Shown: positions 46,282 through 56,268, numbered from the stretch's first letter. The stretch: DNA of 64,000 nucleotides from Trissonchulus latispiculum (GCA_030248195.1 JASAND010028258.1:19928-83927), one strand, 5' to 3'. A program made the numbers and translations. Notes: generated by a model not told the origin, from the letters alone.

Positions 46282-46929
46282 ATGACTTATATTCCTTGTG
46301 ACTTTCTGTACTTCAAGCACCCGTTTACCTGCATGGTATCTGCCCCCACTAAAGCAGGGAAGACAACATTCGTGTCAAAACTAGTTAAAAACGCACATAG
46401 GCTGATAAGCCCGCCCCCAAAACGAGTTATCTGGTGCTTTACAGAGTGGCAGACAGCCTACGAAAAAATTAATGCGGAGTTTGTTGAGGGTTTACCTGAC
46501 CTGGAACAACTTAAGGGGAACACAGAACCAATTTTACTAATTCTTGACGACCTAATGGATGAAGTAAAAAAGGATTCTAAGCTGGTTAGACTGTTCACTC
46601 GGGGATGCCACCATTGGTCCTGCAGTGTCGTACACATTACCCAGTATTTATTTTATGATAAACAAAGAACTAACCGAATAAACTGCCAATACATTGTGTT
46701 GATGAAAAACCCAGCAGATAAGTTAACAGCAATGAACCTCGCCCGACAAATGTTCCCGACTAACACTACTTACTTTATGGAATCTTTCAATCACGCAACC
46801 TCACGTCCCCACGGCTATCTTCTTATTGACCTTGACCAGGAAGCTCCAGAGCAATACAGGCTTAGGACAGATATTTTCGACCGGACAGGAGTCTATCTAC
46901 CGAAACCAATAAAAACGCGGAATCAATAA
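46282..46929 (+). CDS. A32/FtsK-HerA-type genome-packaging ATPase
   Basis: An intact 215-codon ORF. The Walker A motif is 'SAPTKAGKTTFV' (about residues 21-32), Walker B 'PILLILDDLMDEV' (about 84-96), and the following sensor-like region 'SCSVVHITQYLFYDKQRTNRI' fits the Polinton/adintovirus packaging ATPase family, which powers DNA entry into a capsid. Length is near the family norm for the compact Maverick version. It lies divergent from polymerase B, with about 1 kb between, and is followed by two small genes on the same strand. It is uninterrupted, in contrast to the polymerase. The codon after the last conserved block is soon followed by AATAAAAACGC repeats. Confidence 0.9.
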   Translation: MTYIPCDFLYFKHPFTCMVSAPTKAGKTTFVSKLVKNAHRLISPPPKRVIWCFTEWQTAYEKINAEFVEGLPDLEQLKGNTEPILLILDDLMDEVKKDSKLVRLFTRGCHHWSCSVVHITQYLFYDKQRTNRINCQYIVLMKNPADKLTAMNLARQMFPTNTTYFMESFNHATSRPHGYLLIDLDQEAPEQYRLRTDIFDRTGVYLPKPIKTRNQ

Positions 46930-46993
46930 AAACAGGGGAGAATCAATAAAAACGCGATAAACAAGAAGCATTGATACTCAATAAAAACGCAAA
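46905..46993 (+). promoter_or_regulatory. Four CAATAAAAACGC-type boxes upstream of a small gene
   Basis: 'ccaataaaaacgc', 'tcaataaaaacag', 'tcaataaaaacgc' and 'tcaataaaaacgc' occur in 80 bases, the last ending three bases before the ATG at 46994. A single 'attaataaaaac' lies at about 46205, upstream of the ATPase. The spacing and repetition suggest a promoter module; they could also serve as poly(A) signals for the ATPase transcript. Confidence 0.5.
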
Positions 46994-47329
46994 ATGGCTA
47001 AACGATTTGACAGCAATCTTAACTGTCTTATACACCTCTGTAACTGTAACAAAAAGGTCAGAGAAGCTATTATTGAAACCAGTGATCTTAGTTTAATTAG
47101 AACCATCCTAGACTGCATTGAGAACGTACTTTCTGGAAACGTTGAACTGTCGGAAGCAGACAAAAGAGCTCTACGCAAATACGTGAACACGCTACGAACT
47201 TTGAGAGATAAGAAAGTAAAACTTAAGGACAAAATGCAAATTATAGTTCAAAAGGGTGGCTTTATTCTCGCTCTCCTCGGTCCGCTAATAGGAATAGTCA
47301 GTGGCATTGCTAGCAGTTTCATAAAATAA
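46994..47329 (+). CDS. Small basic Maverick-associated protein with C-terminal hydrophobic tail
   Basis: A 111-codon ORF starting right after the AATAAAAACGC boxes. The pattern is a helical N-terminal part ('LIRTILDCIENVLSGNVELS', 'ADKRALRKYVNTLRTLRDKK'), then 'QKGGFILALLGPLIGIVSGI', a glycine-rich hydrophobic C terminus. From memory, proteins ending in 'QKGGF(L/I)..LL.P' recur next to Maverick/adintovirus genes of cnidarians and other invertebrates; their role is unsettled, and virion core or membrane-active protein is the usual guess. Its TAA stop shares a base with the next ATG (TAATG). Confidence 0.7.
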   Translation: MAKRFDSNLNCLIHLCNCNKKVREAIIETSDLSLIRTILDCIENVLSGNVELSEADKRALRKYVNTLRTLRDKKVKLKDKMQIIVQKGGFILALLGPLIGIVSGIASSFIK

Positions 47330-47460
47330 TGGAGTATTCGATCCTAGTGAAGCCAGAGGAGTTCGATCAACACCAGGAAGTGCTTGACAAAGATGTAGTT
47401 CAGAAGCTAAAAAGCAAAGACTTAGCAGATACAAAGCTGAAAAAGTACCAGCAGGTGTAG
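47329..47460 (+). CDS. Very small ORF coupled to the preceding gene, probably truncated
   Basis: A 43-residue ORF beginning within the stop codon of the upstream gene (TAATG). The start 'MEYSILVKPEEFDQHQEVL' resembles the N terminus of a short protein that I recall following this gene in related elements. That protein is normally much longer. The frame ends in TAG 40 bases before the left LTR of the element at 47500, so a nonsense change or loss by the nearby insertion has shortened it. Confidence 0.45.
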   Translation: MEYSILVKPEEFDQHQEVLDKDVVQKLKSKDLADTKLKKYQQV

Positions 47461-47499
47461 AGATTTAACTATACGATCTCTGAACAAACAAAAGTGGCT

Positions 47500-48142
47500 T
47501 GTAGAAAGTACGCTCTGAGAGCGTGACCCCCGACAAGCGAATTTCTGGAAATTTCGAAGATTGCAACGATTCGACAGAGTGTGCGCAGGCCAGACTCGAC
47601 TCGTTCCGAATTACCCTAACCTACAGTAAGAAACGAAACAAACTAACTAAAAATACGGTTTTACTTAAACAAAATGCGAGTTTACTTCAGATCTCCAATT
47701 ATGACCAGAACGACGCAAAATATAGCAATTTTACCACATTTATCCAAAACAGGACAAAGAAAAGGCACCAGAACTGAATTTAAATCAAAACAACTTACAA
47801 TAGATCCCTAACAAAGGAACCCCACCTGTCAGACAAAACGTACAAAGTTTGGCGCCCGACAGCCTAGCAATCCAACGGAGCGTGAAATTTTATAAAAGGC
47901 CCGAACCTTGTCAACCGACTGAATAATCCCAACTGAAGTGCGCGCCTGAATTTTGAATCAAAATAAGAATTAGCTAGTCCGGCCTTGGACCGTACACAGA
48001 AGTAATAATTTAGTTTGACCGTTCGTGAATTTAGCCTTACATTCAAATGAAAATAACGAAATATGAATTTATCATGAAGTTAGCAGTACACTTTTATAAT
48101 TTCAGATGAAATTAACTCTCGAAATGACTGAAATACTTCACA
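47500..48142 (-). repeat. LTR (3' copy in element orientation)
   Basis: A 643-bp direct repeat of 54420-55056. Shared blocks include 'gcgtgacccccgacaagcga', 'taaccctacagtaag'-like sequence near +130, 'gaatttagccttacatt', 'gaaatatgaatttatc' and 'gaagttagcagtaca'. Confidence 0.85.
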
Positions 48143-48145
48143 CAA

Positions 48146-48162
48146 TACCCCCTCTTTTGAAA
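48146..48162 (-). promoter_or_regulatory. Polypurine tract
   Basis: On the minus strand the sequence immediately before the 3' LTR reads TTTCAAAAGAGGGGGTATTG. The AAAAGAGGGGG core is where plus-strand DNA priming occurs in LTR retroelements, and it fixes the element orientation as minus. Confidence 0.6.
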
Positions 48163-50430
48163 CGCGCGACCTCGCCGCGGTCAAGGGCTCAAGGGTTAGT
48201 AATAAAATCAAATTAACCTACGTACCCTACCTACTAGTAAAGATAAAACGCGTTTTAAAAATCACCGGAAAAGATAAAATTTTGGCGTATCCCTCGAGGT
48301 CGACTACTCGGGAACACTACTCAGGCCCCAACATACTACACACGGGTGCGCTGAGACACGCTAAAACTACTCCGAAACATATCGGGAAGACTCAACTCAA
48401 CACATATACACGGACTACACCGACTACACACAAAAGAGAAAGGCTAGGACACCCTTGAGCCACGACGAGGACGCAGGTAACAAAAGAGACAGGTACTCCG
48501 GAGCCCTCAAAACAAACAACCGAGGCCACAACCGGCCACCGGAGTAACGTTTTTAGATAGAAAACACCATAGAGAAGCAGAAAAAATAGCTCCGGAGGAA
48601 GACGAAAGACGAACCGATAGACGAAAGCAGAAATGAAACTCCGGAGTAGGCTGAACAATCGAGGACCAAGGCCGGAGTAAAATTTTTAACCGAAGCTGAC
48701 GTTTTTAGAGAGAAAAAGCAAAACGAAAGTACCCAAACAGCTCCGGAGTATGCAAGGAAGAAAATAGAAACAGAAATTCAAGCTCCGGGACAACCTAACA
48801 TAATCTAAGACAACTCCGAAGTTGGTTGCCAGCAACTCCGGAGGACAATAAACCCACATCGAATCACAAAAATTGAATCAAAACAATGCCACGTTTTAAA
48901 GCGAATACAAAATAAAGCATATAGATTGCAAAAAATAGCTGCACAAGGGTACATGGCAAGGTAGATAAGGCAACCAAATGGCAGTCATGGAATACAAGGA
49001 AAAATTTTAGACAAAGTAAACTCGCACCACGTTAGAAAGAAAATAGAGAAACAAACACCAGTTAGAAAAATAGAAAAGACCCGAAATGAACAAAATAAAA
49101 TACTACATGATATAGAACGGCAATGCCGAGCTAGCGGGCACCCCCCACCCCAAATACAGAAAGTCTCAGGAAAATAAAGAAATAGGAAAAGAGTTTAAGA
49201 AAATTTAAAGAAAATTTAACCCCCGGACGAAACCCACAACAATGACCAATACGCCCCCCGCCAAGATTAGATCTAAATCGTAAAAAGACAAGTATAAGTG
49301 AAACAGTAGAAACAAACAAAAACAAAGTTAGCTCAAAAGGGACAAGGGGGAAGGGGGACTAGCGAGGCCATGGGGACAGAACCGGCAACACATATATCAT
49401 CACACAAGAGACTTAAATTCAAAAAGTTCAAATCAAAGAAATCACCGATGGCCAGTAGAAGGACCAAACCATGGACAGAGAACCAGACCAAAAGCGAGGA
49501 CCCTGCCGCCAGGGACGCGGGCCGGTGCCCCTCGGCACAAGCGACCCGCACGGAACCAGCACCGAACCACCTCATCACCGAGATTCACAGGCCCAACTCC
49601 AGATAGAGACAACAGAAACCAGTGGGCCACCCGTAACAGACCGGGACCAGGGACAAACAACATCCAAATACAATAACAAGTACAGAAGGAAGCGCTCGCA
49701 GTCAAACAGGGACAGGGGGGGAGGGAAAGGGAAACTAGTATAACTATAGATTAAAAACAACGAAAACTAATAACAGCAAAACAAAAACACAACCTACGTA
49801 ACAACCAAAGTTCAGGTCCGCAGGCCAACAAGACAGTACATAATAGGCACTACGGCCAACAGTGCAAATACAAGGCCCGACTTAATTTTGAGAGAGGGAG
49901 ACACGAGTCTACGGCAACCGTTGGCCTGGCTGAGCCCGACCGTCAGCAACCGCGGACCGTGTCAATCGCAAAGAATCCGAAAATACAACTACGGAGTCAA
50001 AAGTGCCGGTCCGGGGTTGACCGCCCACCCTTGGCCTCCATGAGGGCGACCGCAGGCGACGGGCAACCACGGACCCGCCGGGATACGACAAGGTGGAATG
50101 CCCCCAGTACTATTGCCTAATAAAAATGTGAATCGTTTTTGTAAAAGAAAGATAAAAGATAAAAATTAATAAAAAGGGTTAAAACTCAGCTAGTACCTGC
50201 ATAATTCAAACCGGAAAGAATCAAACTGCAATTTGGGTAGGAATTTTATCAGAGAACCAGAAACTGAAACATCGAAAAGAATAAAACTCAATTTTAAAGA
50301 CAAAACATCAATCAGGTACTTAATTTAGTCTAGAATAAACACAAAATCCCCCCAAAGTTAGTAACACAACCTAGATTTCCCCCCAACCGATACGGGCCAA
50401 AATATAATCCCACCCTACCACAAGATTAAA
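48163..50430. other. Internal 3' region of the LTR element, no gene recognised
   Basis: About 2.3 kb between the NADAR ORF and the 3' LTR. The plus strand is A/C rich, with repeated 'aactccggag'-like phrases between 48560 and 48860. Several frames are open for 60-90 codons on the minus strand, but none shows a domain or conserved motif. Confidence 0.6.
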
Positions 50431-51636
50431 CTAATGCCGAGCCGTCGCCAACTTGGTATAACGCAAATGCATCTGCGCCTCTTCCAAGGCTAGTTCGTGA
50501 GCCAAATTTGGAAACAATTCCCGGCGGACCAGCATGCAGATCTTTCCCTTCCAGTTTTGCCCGTCGGCATCTAGAACTTTCTGTAGAATCTGATTGGCCG
50601 GAGTACGATTGAGCTCCGCCGCATCAATGCCACAGGTCCAGTACAGGTCACGGCTAGCAACAGCTTCAGCAATATAAGCTACGCCGGTGCTTCTGAGCCA
50701 CTTACGGAAGTGGTAGCTAGACGCTGCCTTTGCCCGAATAATATCAAGCATAAATAACGCACGCGTCAAGTACCCCTCGCCCTCCGTGGCTTGCCAGATT
50801 TTCCGCAAATGGGACCTTGCAGGCACCCAGGCCTTGACAAAGTCAGCTGCGGCATATTTAGCCTGGAAAGGACATTCCATGCTGGCTGCCGCCCGAGCTG
50901 CCTCGGGGAGACCGTACCAGTCGCGCAGCATGCGATAGACATACAAGAACTCCGATGCCGCAAATTTCTTCTCGCCCCACTTGATATAAGCCGAATCGGG
51001 GTCCTTGGTTTCCGGGTCCTCCAAAAGTTTCCACATATTGGAGCCAACACAAGAGGGACCCTTGAAGTAAGTCACCTGAGGGTACTTCAGAGCCATATCC
51101 GGCTGCATGTACCGGTGAGCCCGCACCATATCAATGGTGGACTGCACAAGCGAGAAGAAACCCTCAGAGATTTTGTCCAAATAGGCCAGAAAACGGTTTG
51201 GCGAACTTTTGGCCAGAAAATAGGTAGGATAGAGCCTAATAAAAGGACAAATATTTGCAGCAGCAGCAGCAGCGGCTCCCCAAGTATGTGGCGCCTGTCC
51301 CACTAGACGAAAGGAATCGAACTCCAAGACCCCATCCCGATACAGCGGTGGAAAGTCAAAATTGATTTCCCAGCGGTACATATCAAAGGTGAAATACGGA
51401 CTCCCGTCCGGAGTAACCGCTGTCCGTTCTGTCTGATTACGTCGAACCGGTGCATCCGGGATCAGATTCTTCAGATTCTCGAAGAATTTCTTATACACCT
51501 TTTCCGAGACGGCGAACAGAAAATCCGTCGTGGTCAATAATATAGATGGCAACCAATAATTATAGATGGCAACAAAGTAGGGATTGTGGGAAACGCCATC
51601 AATCTTAGATCGCAAATCTGGCAGATAAGCTAGTTG
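50431..51636 (-). CDS. NADAR (YbiA-like) domain protein, in frame with the upstream ORF
   Basis: The frame is open for 401 codons from the UGA at 51637 to 50431. There is no ATG near its start (the first convenient start is TTG at 51615). The C-terminal half (about residues 180-385 from that TTG) fits the NADAR fold: 'FKGPSCVGSNMW', 'FAASEFLYVYRML', 'ECPFQAKYAA', 'RALFMLDIIRAKAASS', 'FRKWLRSTGVAYIAEAVASR', 'DLYWTCGIDAAEL', and 'NWKGKICMLVRREL'. NADAR enzymes are N-glycosidases acting on ADP-ribose-type substrates, including ADP-ribosylated guanine. The N-terminal 170 residues ('YNYWLPSILL', an Ala run, 'CPFIRLYPTYFLAK') are unassigned. It is most simply translated by readthrough of the UGA, as an extension of the proline-rich protein. 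A spliced or separate message is possible. Confidence 0.75.
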   Translation of the reverse strand, partial: QLAYLPDLRSKIDGVSHNPYFVAIYNYWLPSILLTTTDFLFAVSEKVYKKFFENLKNLIPDAPVRRNQTERTAVTPDGSPYFTFDMYRWEINFDFPPLYRDGVLEFDSFRLVGQAPHTWGAAAAAAANICPFIRLYPTYFLAKSSPNRFLAYLDKISEGFFSLVQSTIDMVRAHRYMQPDMALKYPQVTYFKGPSCVGSNMWKLLEDPETKDPDSAYIKWGEKKFAASEFLYVYRMLRDWYGLPEAARAAASMECPFQAKYAAADFVKAWVPARSHLRKIWQATEGEGYLTRALFMLDIIRAKAASSYHFRKWLRSTGVAYIAEAVASRDLYWTCGIDAAELNRTPANQILQKVLDADGQNWKGKICMLVRRELFPNLAHELALEEAQMHLRYTKLATARH

Positions 51637-51639
51637 TCA
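51631..51639 (-). promoter_or_regulatory. Candidate readthrough stop: UGA CAA CUA
   Basis: The stop separating the two ORFs is followed by six bases matching the tobamovirus-type leaky context CAR-YYA. The downstream ORF is in the same frame, long and intact. That is what programmed readthrough would need. Confidence 0.55.
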
Positions 51640-54264
51640 ATATGGCTCCGAATACAGACGGAACGGAACCGCATGGGGATACTGGGAAATGATGTAGTGA
51701 ATCGACGGCCAGAACGCCGGATCAACCTCCTGGAGCCCCGTAAAAGGCCGCATGACATAAGGCATCTCGCCACTGGCCGACACCCGAGGACGCCGATGAA
51801 GTCGGTCGACAAATTCCGGCGTGGAATAGTCCTTATACGAAGTATGGCGTTTGACCTCAAAAGGTCCCTCTGGAGGTTCTACCAAATATTCTGGCAAAGC
51901 CTTGACCGTAATGGTAGGGACCGTACCCTCTGGGAAGTCACCCGGGGCCAGCCCCTGGTAGCGCAGAACCATCTTAGACGGATGGAGGTAATGCGTCTCC
52001 GGCCAAACGATGTGACGATCCGCTGGAGGGGGAGGCAACGACTGCACCGAAAAAGGTTGGATCTGGATCGGCGGACGAAGAGATGGCAAATTCTGAGGCA
52101 TCGGCTGTAGGACCTGCGGCAACGGTGGAGGCCGCGACGGTGAGGCCTGTGGAACCGGGTCCACACCAGGCGGTTCAGAAGAAGAAGCTCCGGCAGTAGC
52201 TCCTGTCGGACGATGCAACGGACCAGGCTCCTCCTGGACCCCCATGACCGGGATTGATGGAACAGTATGCTTTAGAGACGCCGGAGTGCTTCCCGACAAG
52301 ACCGACCCCGGGACAAGCAAATCCGAAAGGCCCGAGATGTCCGACAGACGACCTAGATCTAACTCAGGCATAGTACAAACGCCACGGCTAGGTGTCTCCG
52401 GCCGTGGCAGCTGAGCCCCAGCAGCACCCAAACGTTCTGGATATAAAATATAGAAAAAATTGGCAAAGTCGAACGGCCCACGCTCCAGCAAAGCGTACAC
52501 AAATGCCAGGGGCTTCCAGGGAGGAGGAATACCCAAAATTTCTGTGATCACCTGCTGCGAAATTCCAAAGCTGGGCAAGACAGCCAACTGCGCCGGTGTA
52601 CCAATTTCCGGGAGACTAGTGAAAAAGGCATCAGCCGTCAACCGGCGACAAGTATACTCCAACCCGTAAACGTCAGTGGTAGTAATAAAAGCACGGGTAG
52701 CCCCCAACGGAAAGGCTGGAGCAGGTGTTGCCTGCCCCGGAACCCCTCCCCTAGGACCAGAGGAAGCCCCCAACATAGGTGACCTGACCTGCTGAGGCGG
52801 TGGGAACTGAGTCAGCTGAGGTTGCACGGCCGGAGACATGACTGCAGTCGAGGACGAAGGCGAATTCAGAACGGCCGTGATATCGGAATAAATCTGCTGA
52901 TATTGTGGTGGAAGCTTGGCCCTGACAGCGGCCTGCTGAGCCTGTGCTGCCGTTGGCGCGAAACGCGGGTGAGGTGCCAAACGAAATGGGTGAGTGGCCA
53001 AAACCCCCAAATCTAGATTCTGATAAGTGACCGCAGGCTGAGACAGACCCAGATCCACCTGGTATCCCCCTGCCGGAAACGATGTCGACACGATTGGAGG
53101 CGGCACGCTTTTTGAACGGTGACGTAAAGATTCCTGCGAACTAGACGGACTGACGCCCGCCGGCGGCGGCACAGGTTGTGCCACCGAAACCTCGCCCTCA
53201 GAAGTAGGGACCACCGTTTTTCGGAGCTTATAGGGAGACTTAGTAGACTCCCCTAACGATGGAGCAGCTGGTGGCTCGGTAGACGCTACCGGCGACTCAG
53301 AAACCAGCGGAGAATCCGTACGCCACCCTGCTGGATACGGCACGTCTGCGGCCGCACTAGCCGACCTAGCAACTTTCGCCTGGACATAATGCAAGAACTG
53401 AGAACGCCGTTCCTCCTGACCACGCTCCGGAGGACCGTGCGGCTTTGGTACATCCGTAGAAGAACCCGGCAGGTCATCCATGTGCATGGTGATACCCGAG
53501 CGCGGGGGAACGGAGCGGTTTCTCTGACGAGAAAGCCGCCCAGAACCCACCGACGCGGCACCAGACACTGGCTGCTCACCTGCCGAATCCCGGTCCTCAT
53601 GGATAATTAGACGATTTGAAGGGGAAAATTCCCCGGGCGATTGGGCCCCTGCTTCCGAAGGTGTCGGAGTAACAGGTCCGCCCACTAAATTGCGCTGATC
53701 CGGATCATGGTCCAGAGGAAGTAGGTCGTCATGTTCCTGCGTTTCCATCGCTAGCTCGTCCTGCCGGATCTCCAAGGCCTCAGCCGCACGCTTCGCTTCG
53801 CCGGGCACCTTTTCCGGTTTCGTTGAATAATCCGGAGGATTCCTGCGTGATGCTACAGATGTGAAGAAATCGGCCGCCCGGTGCTCCAAGGGAGGCAAAC
53901 ACGGGCTTTCCACATCCGATTCAGGCCGAATAAAAGCAAACACCTGCTTGGTTCTACTCTTCCCTTTTTGGCCCTCGTACTTCAGGAAGACCGGCCGCGT
54001 GGTTTTGAACGGCGGATCCGAGATGACTGAATTGGGTACCCCCGGCAGAGGAGTGAGGTCAGAAAGAGCCGCTGGAGAGCCCTTCTGCGCATAGGCACAC
54101 TTGAGGCGGATTTCCAAATAGTCTTGTTTCGTCAATTTCTGAAACAACGACAAAACGTGGACCGTCATGTAGGTATCCCGTATGCGCACAAGGGCCCAGT
54201 CAAGCACCGACTCCTCCTGTAAAGGCGTCACCGCATTCGCCTTATGTGGTGTCAGACGGATCAT
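51637..54264 (-). CDS. Long proline-rich protein, Gag-like position, unknown
   Basis: An intact 875-codon ORF, first protein of the LTR element. The frame is open further upstream to the LTR edge (about 54411), with 'GPFLWIARGD' and 'KPFRWFQENI' readable there, so initiation may be upstream or after splicing. It has a folded-looking N-terminal 60 residues ('SVLDWALVRIRDTYMTVHVL'), a long disordered Pro/Ser/Glu region (about 150-480), a compact middle ('FITTTDVYGLEYTCRRL', 'WKPLAFVYALLERGPFDFAN', about 540-630), another proline-rich stretch, and a C-terminal segment ending 'FRLYSEPY'. No zinc knuckle is present. Position and disorder suggest a structural (Gag-like) role, which is inference. 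It ends in UGA followed by CAA CUA. Confidence 0.7.
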   Translation of the reverse strand: MIRLTPHKANAVTPLQEESVLDWALVRIRDTYMTVHVLSLFQKLTKQDYLEIRLKCAYAQKGSPAALSDLTPLPGVPNSVISDPPFKTTRPVFLKYEGQKGKSRTKQVFAFIRPESDVESPCLPPLEHRAADFFTSVASRRNPPDYSTKPEKVPGEAKRAAEALEIRQDELAMETQEHDDLLPLDHDPDQRNLVGGPVTPTPSEAGAQSPGEFSPSNRLIIHEDRDSAGEQPVSGAASVGSGRLSRQRNRSVPPRSGITMHMDDLPGSSTDVPKPHGPPERGQEERRSQFLHYVQAKVARSASAAADVPYPAGWRTDSPLVSESPVASTEPPAAPSLGESTKSPYKLRKTVVPTSEGEVSVAQPVPPPAGVSPSSSQESLRHRSKSVPPPIVSTSFPAGGYQVDLGLSQPAVTYQNLDLGVLATHPFRLAPHPRFAPTAAQAQQAAVRAKLPPQYQQIYSDITAVLNSPSSSTAVMSPAVQPQLTQFPPPQQVRSPMLGASSGPRGGVPGQATPAPAFPLGATRAFITTTDVYGLEYTCRRLTADAFFTSLPEIGTPAQLAVLPSFGISQQVITEILGIPPPWKPLAFVYALLERGPFDFANFFYILYPERLGAAGAQLPRPETPSRGVCTMPELDLGRLSDISGLSDLLVPGSVLSGSTPASLKHTVPSIPVMGVQEEPGPLHRPTGATAGASSSEPPGVDPVPQASPSRPPPLPQVLQPMPQNLPSLRPPIQIQPFSVQSLPPPPADRHIVWPETHYLHPSKMVLRYQGLAPGDFPEGTVPTITVKALPEYLVEPPEGPFEVKRHTSYKDYSTPEFVDRLHRRPRVSASGEMPYVMRPFTGLQEVDPAFWPSIHYIISQYPHAVPFRLYSEPY

Positions 54265-54419
54265 GGCATTGGGATAGCGCAGAATGTTCTCCTGGAACCA
54301 CCGGAATGGCTTGTCCGTGCGACCCGGAGGTGGAGGCGGAACCGGGCGAGCCGCCTCGCCCTTCCTGCGATCCCCCCGGGCGATCCAGAGAAACGGCCCC
54401 TTCGCATGATTGGTAGACT

Positions 54420-55056
54420 TGTAGAAAGTACGCTCTTAGAGCGTGACCCCCGACAAGCGAATTTCCGACAATTTCGAAGATTGCAAAGGTTCTCTGAGTG
54501 TGCGCATGCCAAGACACCTAACGTCAGATTACCCTAGCCTACAGTAAGAAAGAGACGATCTAACTAAAAATACGAGTTTACTTTATCAAAAACACGAGTT
54601 TACTTCTATAAAAATAGCCAAAACTAAACCGAACAACAATTCAAAATATATATATATATAGAATTTCAATAATACAGTCTAAAGGCACCAGAACTAAATT
54701 TCAAATTCAAAATAAGAAAAAGGCGGGACAAACCTGACAACAAAGATTCCAAAATAGCAATAGAAAATAGGCGCCCAACCCAATGGAGCGTGACAAGAGA
54801 ACAAAGGGCCCGACCGCTCGTGATAACAATCCAACCTCAACTGAACTGTGCGCTCAAAATTTGAACGATTGTGTGAATTAGCTAGTCCGACCGTGGGCCT
54901 ATACACAGAAGTAACAATTTTAGTTTGACCGTTCATGAATTTAGCCTTACATTTCAGAAATTTAATTGAAAATGACGAAATATGAATTTATCGTGAAGTT
55001 AGCAGTACATTTTGTAATTTCAGATGAAAATAACTCTTAGACTGACCAAATTCACA
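54420..55056 (-). repeat. LTR (5' copy in element orientation)
   Basis: A 637-bp direct repeat of 47500-48142. The bases just inside it on the coding strand read AGTCTACCAATCATG, which is not a standard TGG-starting tRNA primer site, so priming is unexplained. Confidence 0.85.
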
Positions 55057-56268
55057 CTAATTAGCAGAATTTGAAGCTAATTATCATGAGGCTCATTACC
55101 AAAAATTGAAGCTAATTATCACGAGGCTCATTATCAGAAAGGGAAGCTAATTATCATGAGGCTAATTATCGTGAGGCTAATTCTCAGAAAGGGAAGCTAA
55201 TTATCATGAGGCTAATTATCGTGAGGCTAATTCTCAGAAAGGGAAGCTAATTATGATGAGGCTAATTATCGTGAGCCTAATTATCATGATGCTAATTATC
55301 AGAAACTGAATTTAATTATCATGAGGCTAATTATTATGAGGCTATTTATCAAAAAGGGAAGCTAATTATACTGATTACATGAGGCTAATTATCAGAAATT
55401 GAAGCTAATTATCGTGAGGTTAATTATCAGGAAGGGAAGCTAATTATGATGAGGTTAATTAACGTGAGGCTAATTATGTGAAAGTGATGCTAATTATTAT
55501 GGAACTAATTAGCAGAATTTGAAGCTAATTGTCATGAGGCTCATTATCAATAATTGAAGCTAATTATTATGGGGCTAATTATCAAAAACGGAAGCTAATT
55601 ATCGTGAGGTTAATTATCAGGAAGGGAAGCTAATTATGATGAGGTTAATTAACGTGAGGCTAATTATGTGAAAGTGATGCTAATTATTATGGAACTAATT
55701 AGCAGAATTTGAAGCTAATTGTCATGAGGCTCATTATCAATAATTGAAGCTAATTATTATGGGGCTAATTATCAGAAACGGAAGCTAATTATCGTGAGGT
55801 TAATTATCAGGAAGGGAAGCTAATTGTGATGAGGTTAATTAACGTGAGGCTAATTATCAGAAAGGGAAGCTAATTATTGTGAGGTTAATTATCGTGAGGC
55901 TAATTCTCAAAACGTGATGCTAATTATCATGGAGCTAATTAGCAGAAATTGAAGATAATTATCGTGAGGTTAATTATCAGGAAGGGAAGCTAATTATAAT
56001 GAGGTTAGTTAACGTGAGGCTAATTATGTGAAAGTGATGCTAATTATTATGGAACTAAATAGCAGAATTTGAAGCTAATTATCATGAGGCTCATTATCAA
56101 AAATTGAAGCTAATTATCATGGGGCTAATTATCAGAAAGGGAAGCTAATTATCATGAGGCTAATTACCGTGAGGTTAATTATCAGAAAGGGAAGCTAATT
56201 ATTGTGAGGTTAATTATCGTGATTCTAATTTTCAAAACGTGGTGCTAATTATCATGGAGCTAAAGTAG
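55057..56268 (+). repeat. AT-rich minisatellite of 'gctaattatcatgag' units
   Basis: Sixteen-to-twenty-base units 'gctaattatcatgag', 'gctaattatcgtgag' and 'gctaattatcagaaagggaa' alternate for 1.2 kb. A higher-order repeat of about 180 bases is seen by comparing 55440-55620 with 55620-55800. It starts directly at the right LTR edge. Confidence 0.9.

Larger units (their letters stand above)
47500..55056 (-). mobile_element. LTR-bounded element carrying a proline-rich ORF and a NADAR-domain ORF
   Basis: Two direct repeats (47500-48142 and 54420-55056) begin TGTAGAAAGTACGCTC on the plus strand and end TTCACA, so on the coding (minus) strand they read TG...CA. A polypurine tract lies just inside the 3' LTR on that strand. 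The single visible coding unit (54264-50431) is on the minus strand, consistent with this orientation. No protease, reverse transcriptase, RNase H or integrase could be recognised in 6.3 kb of internal sequence. The LTRs are diverged (about 85% alike by eye in the first 130 bases), so the insertion is old. No clear target duplication was found. Confidence 0.75.

Noticed and set aside
48163..50430. Hidden reverse transcriptase or integrase in the LTR element
   Set aside because: I looked for YxDD, RNase H and DDE/HHCC patterns in the minus frames and saw none. The 60-90-codon ORFs lack motifs.
52000..52700. Plus-strand ORF of 158 codons opposite the proline-rich ORF
   Set aside because: Arg-rich complement of a proline-rich coding sequence; a shadow frame.
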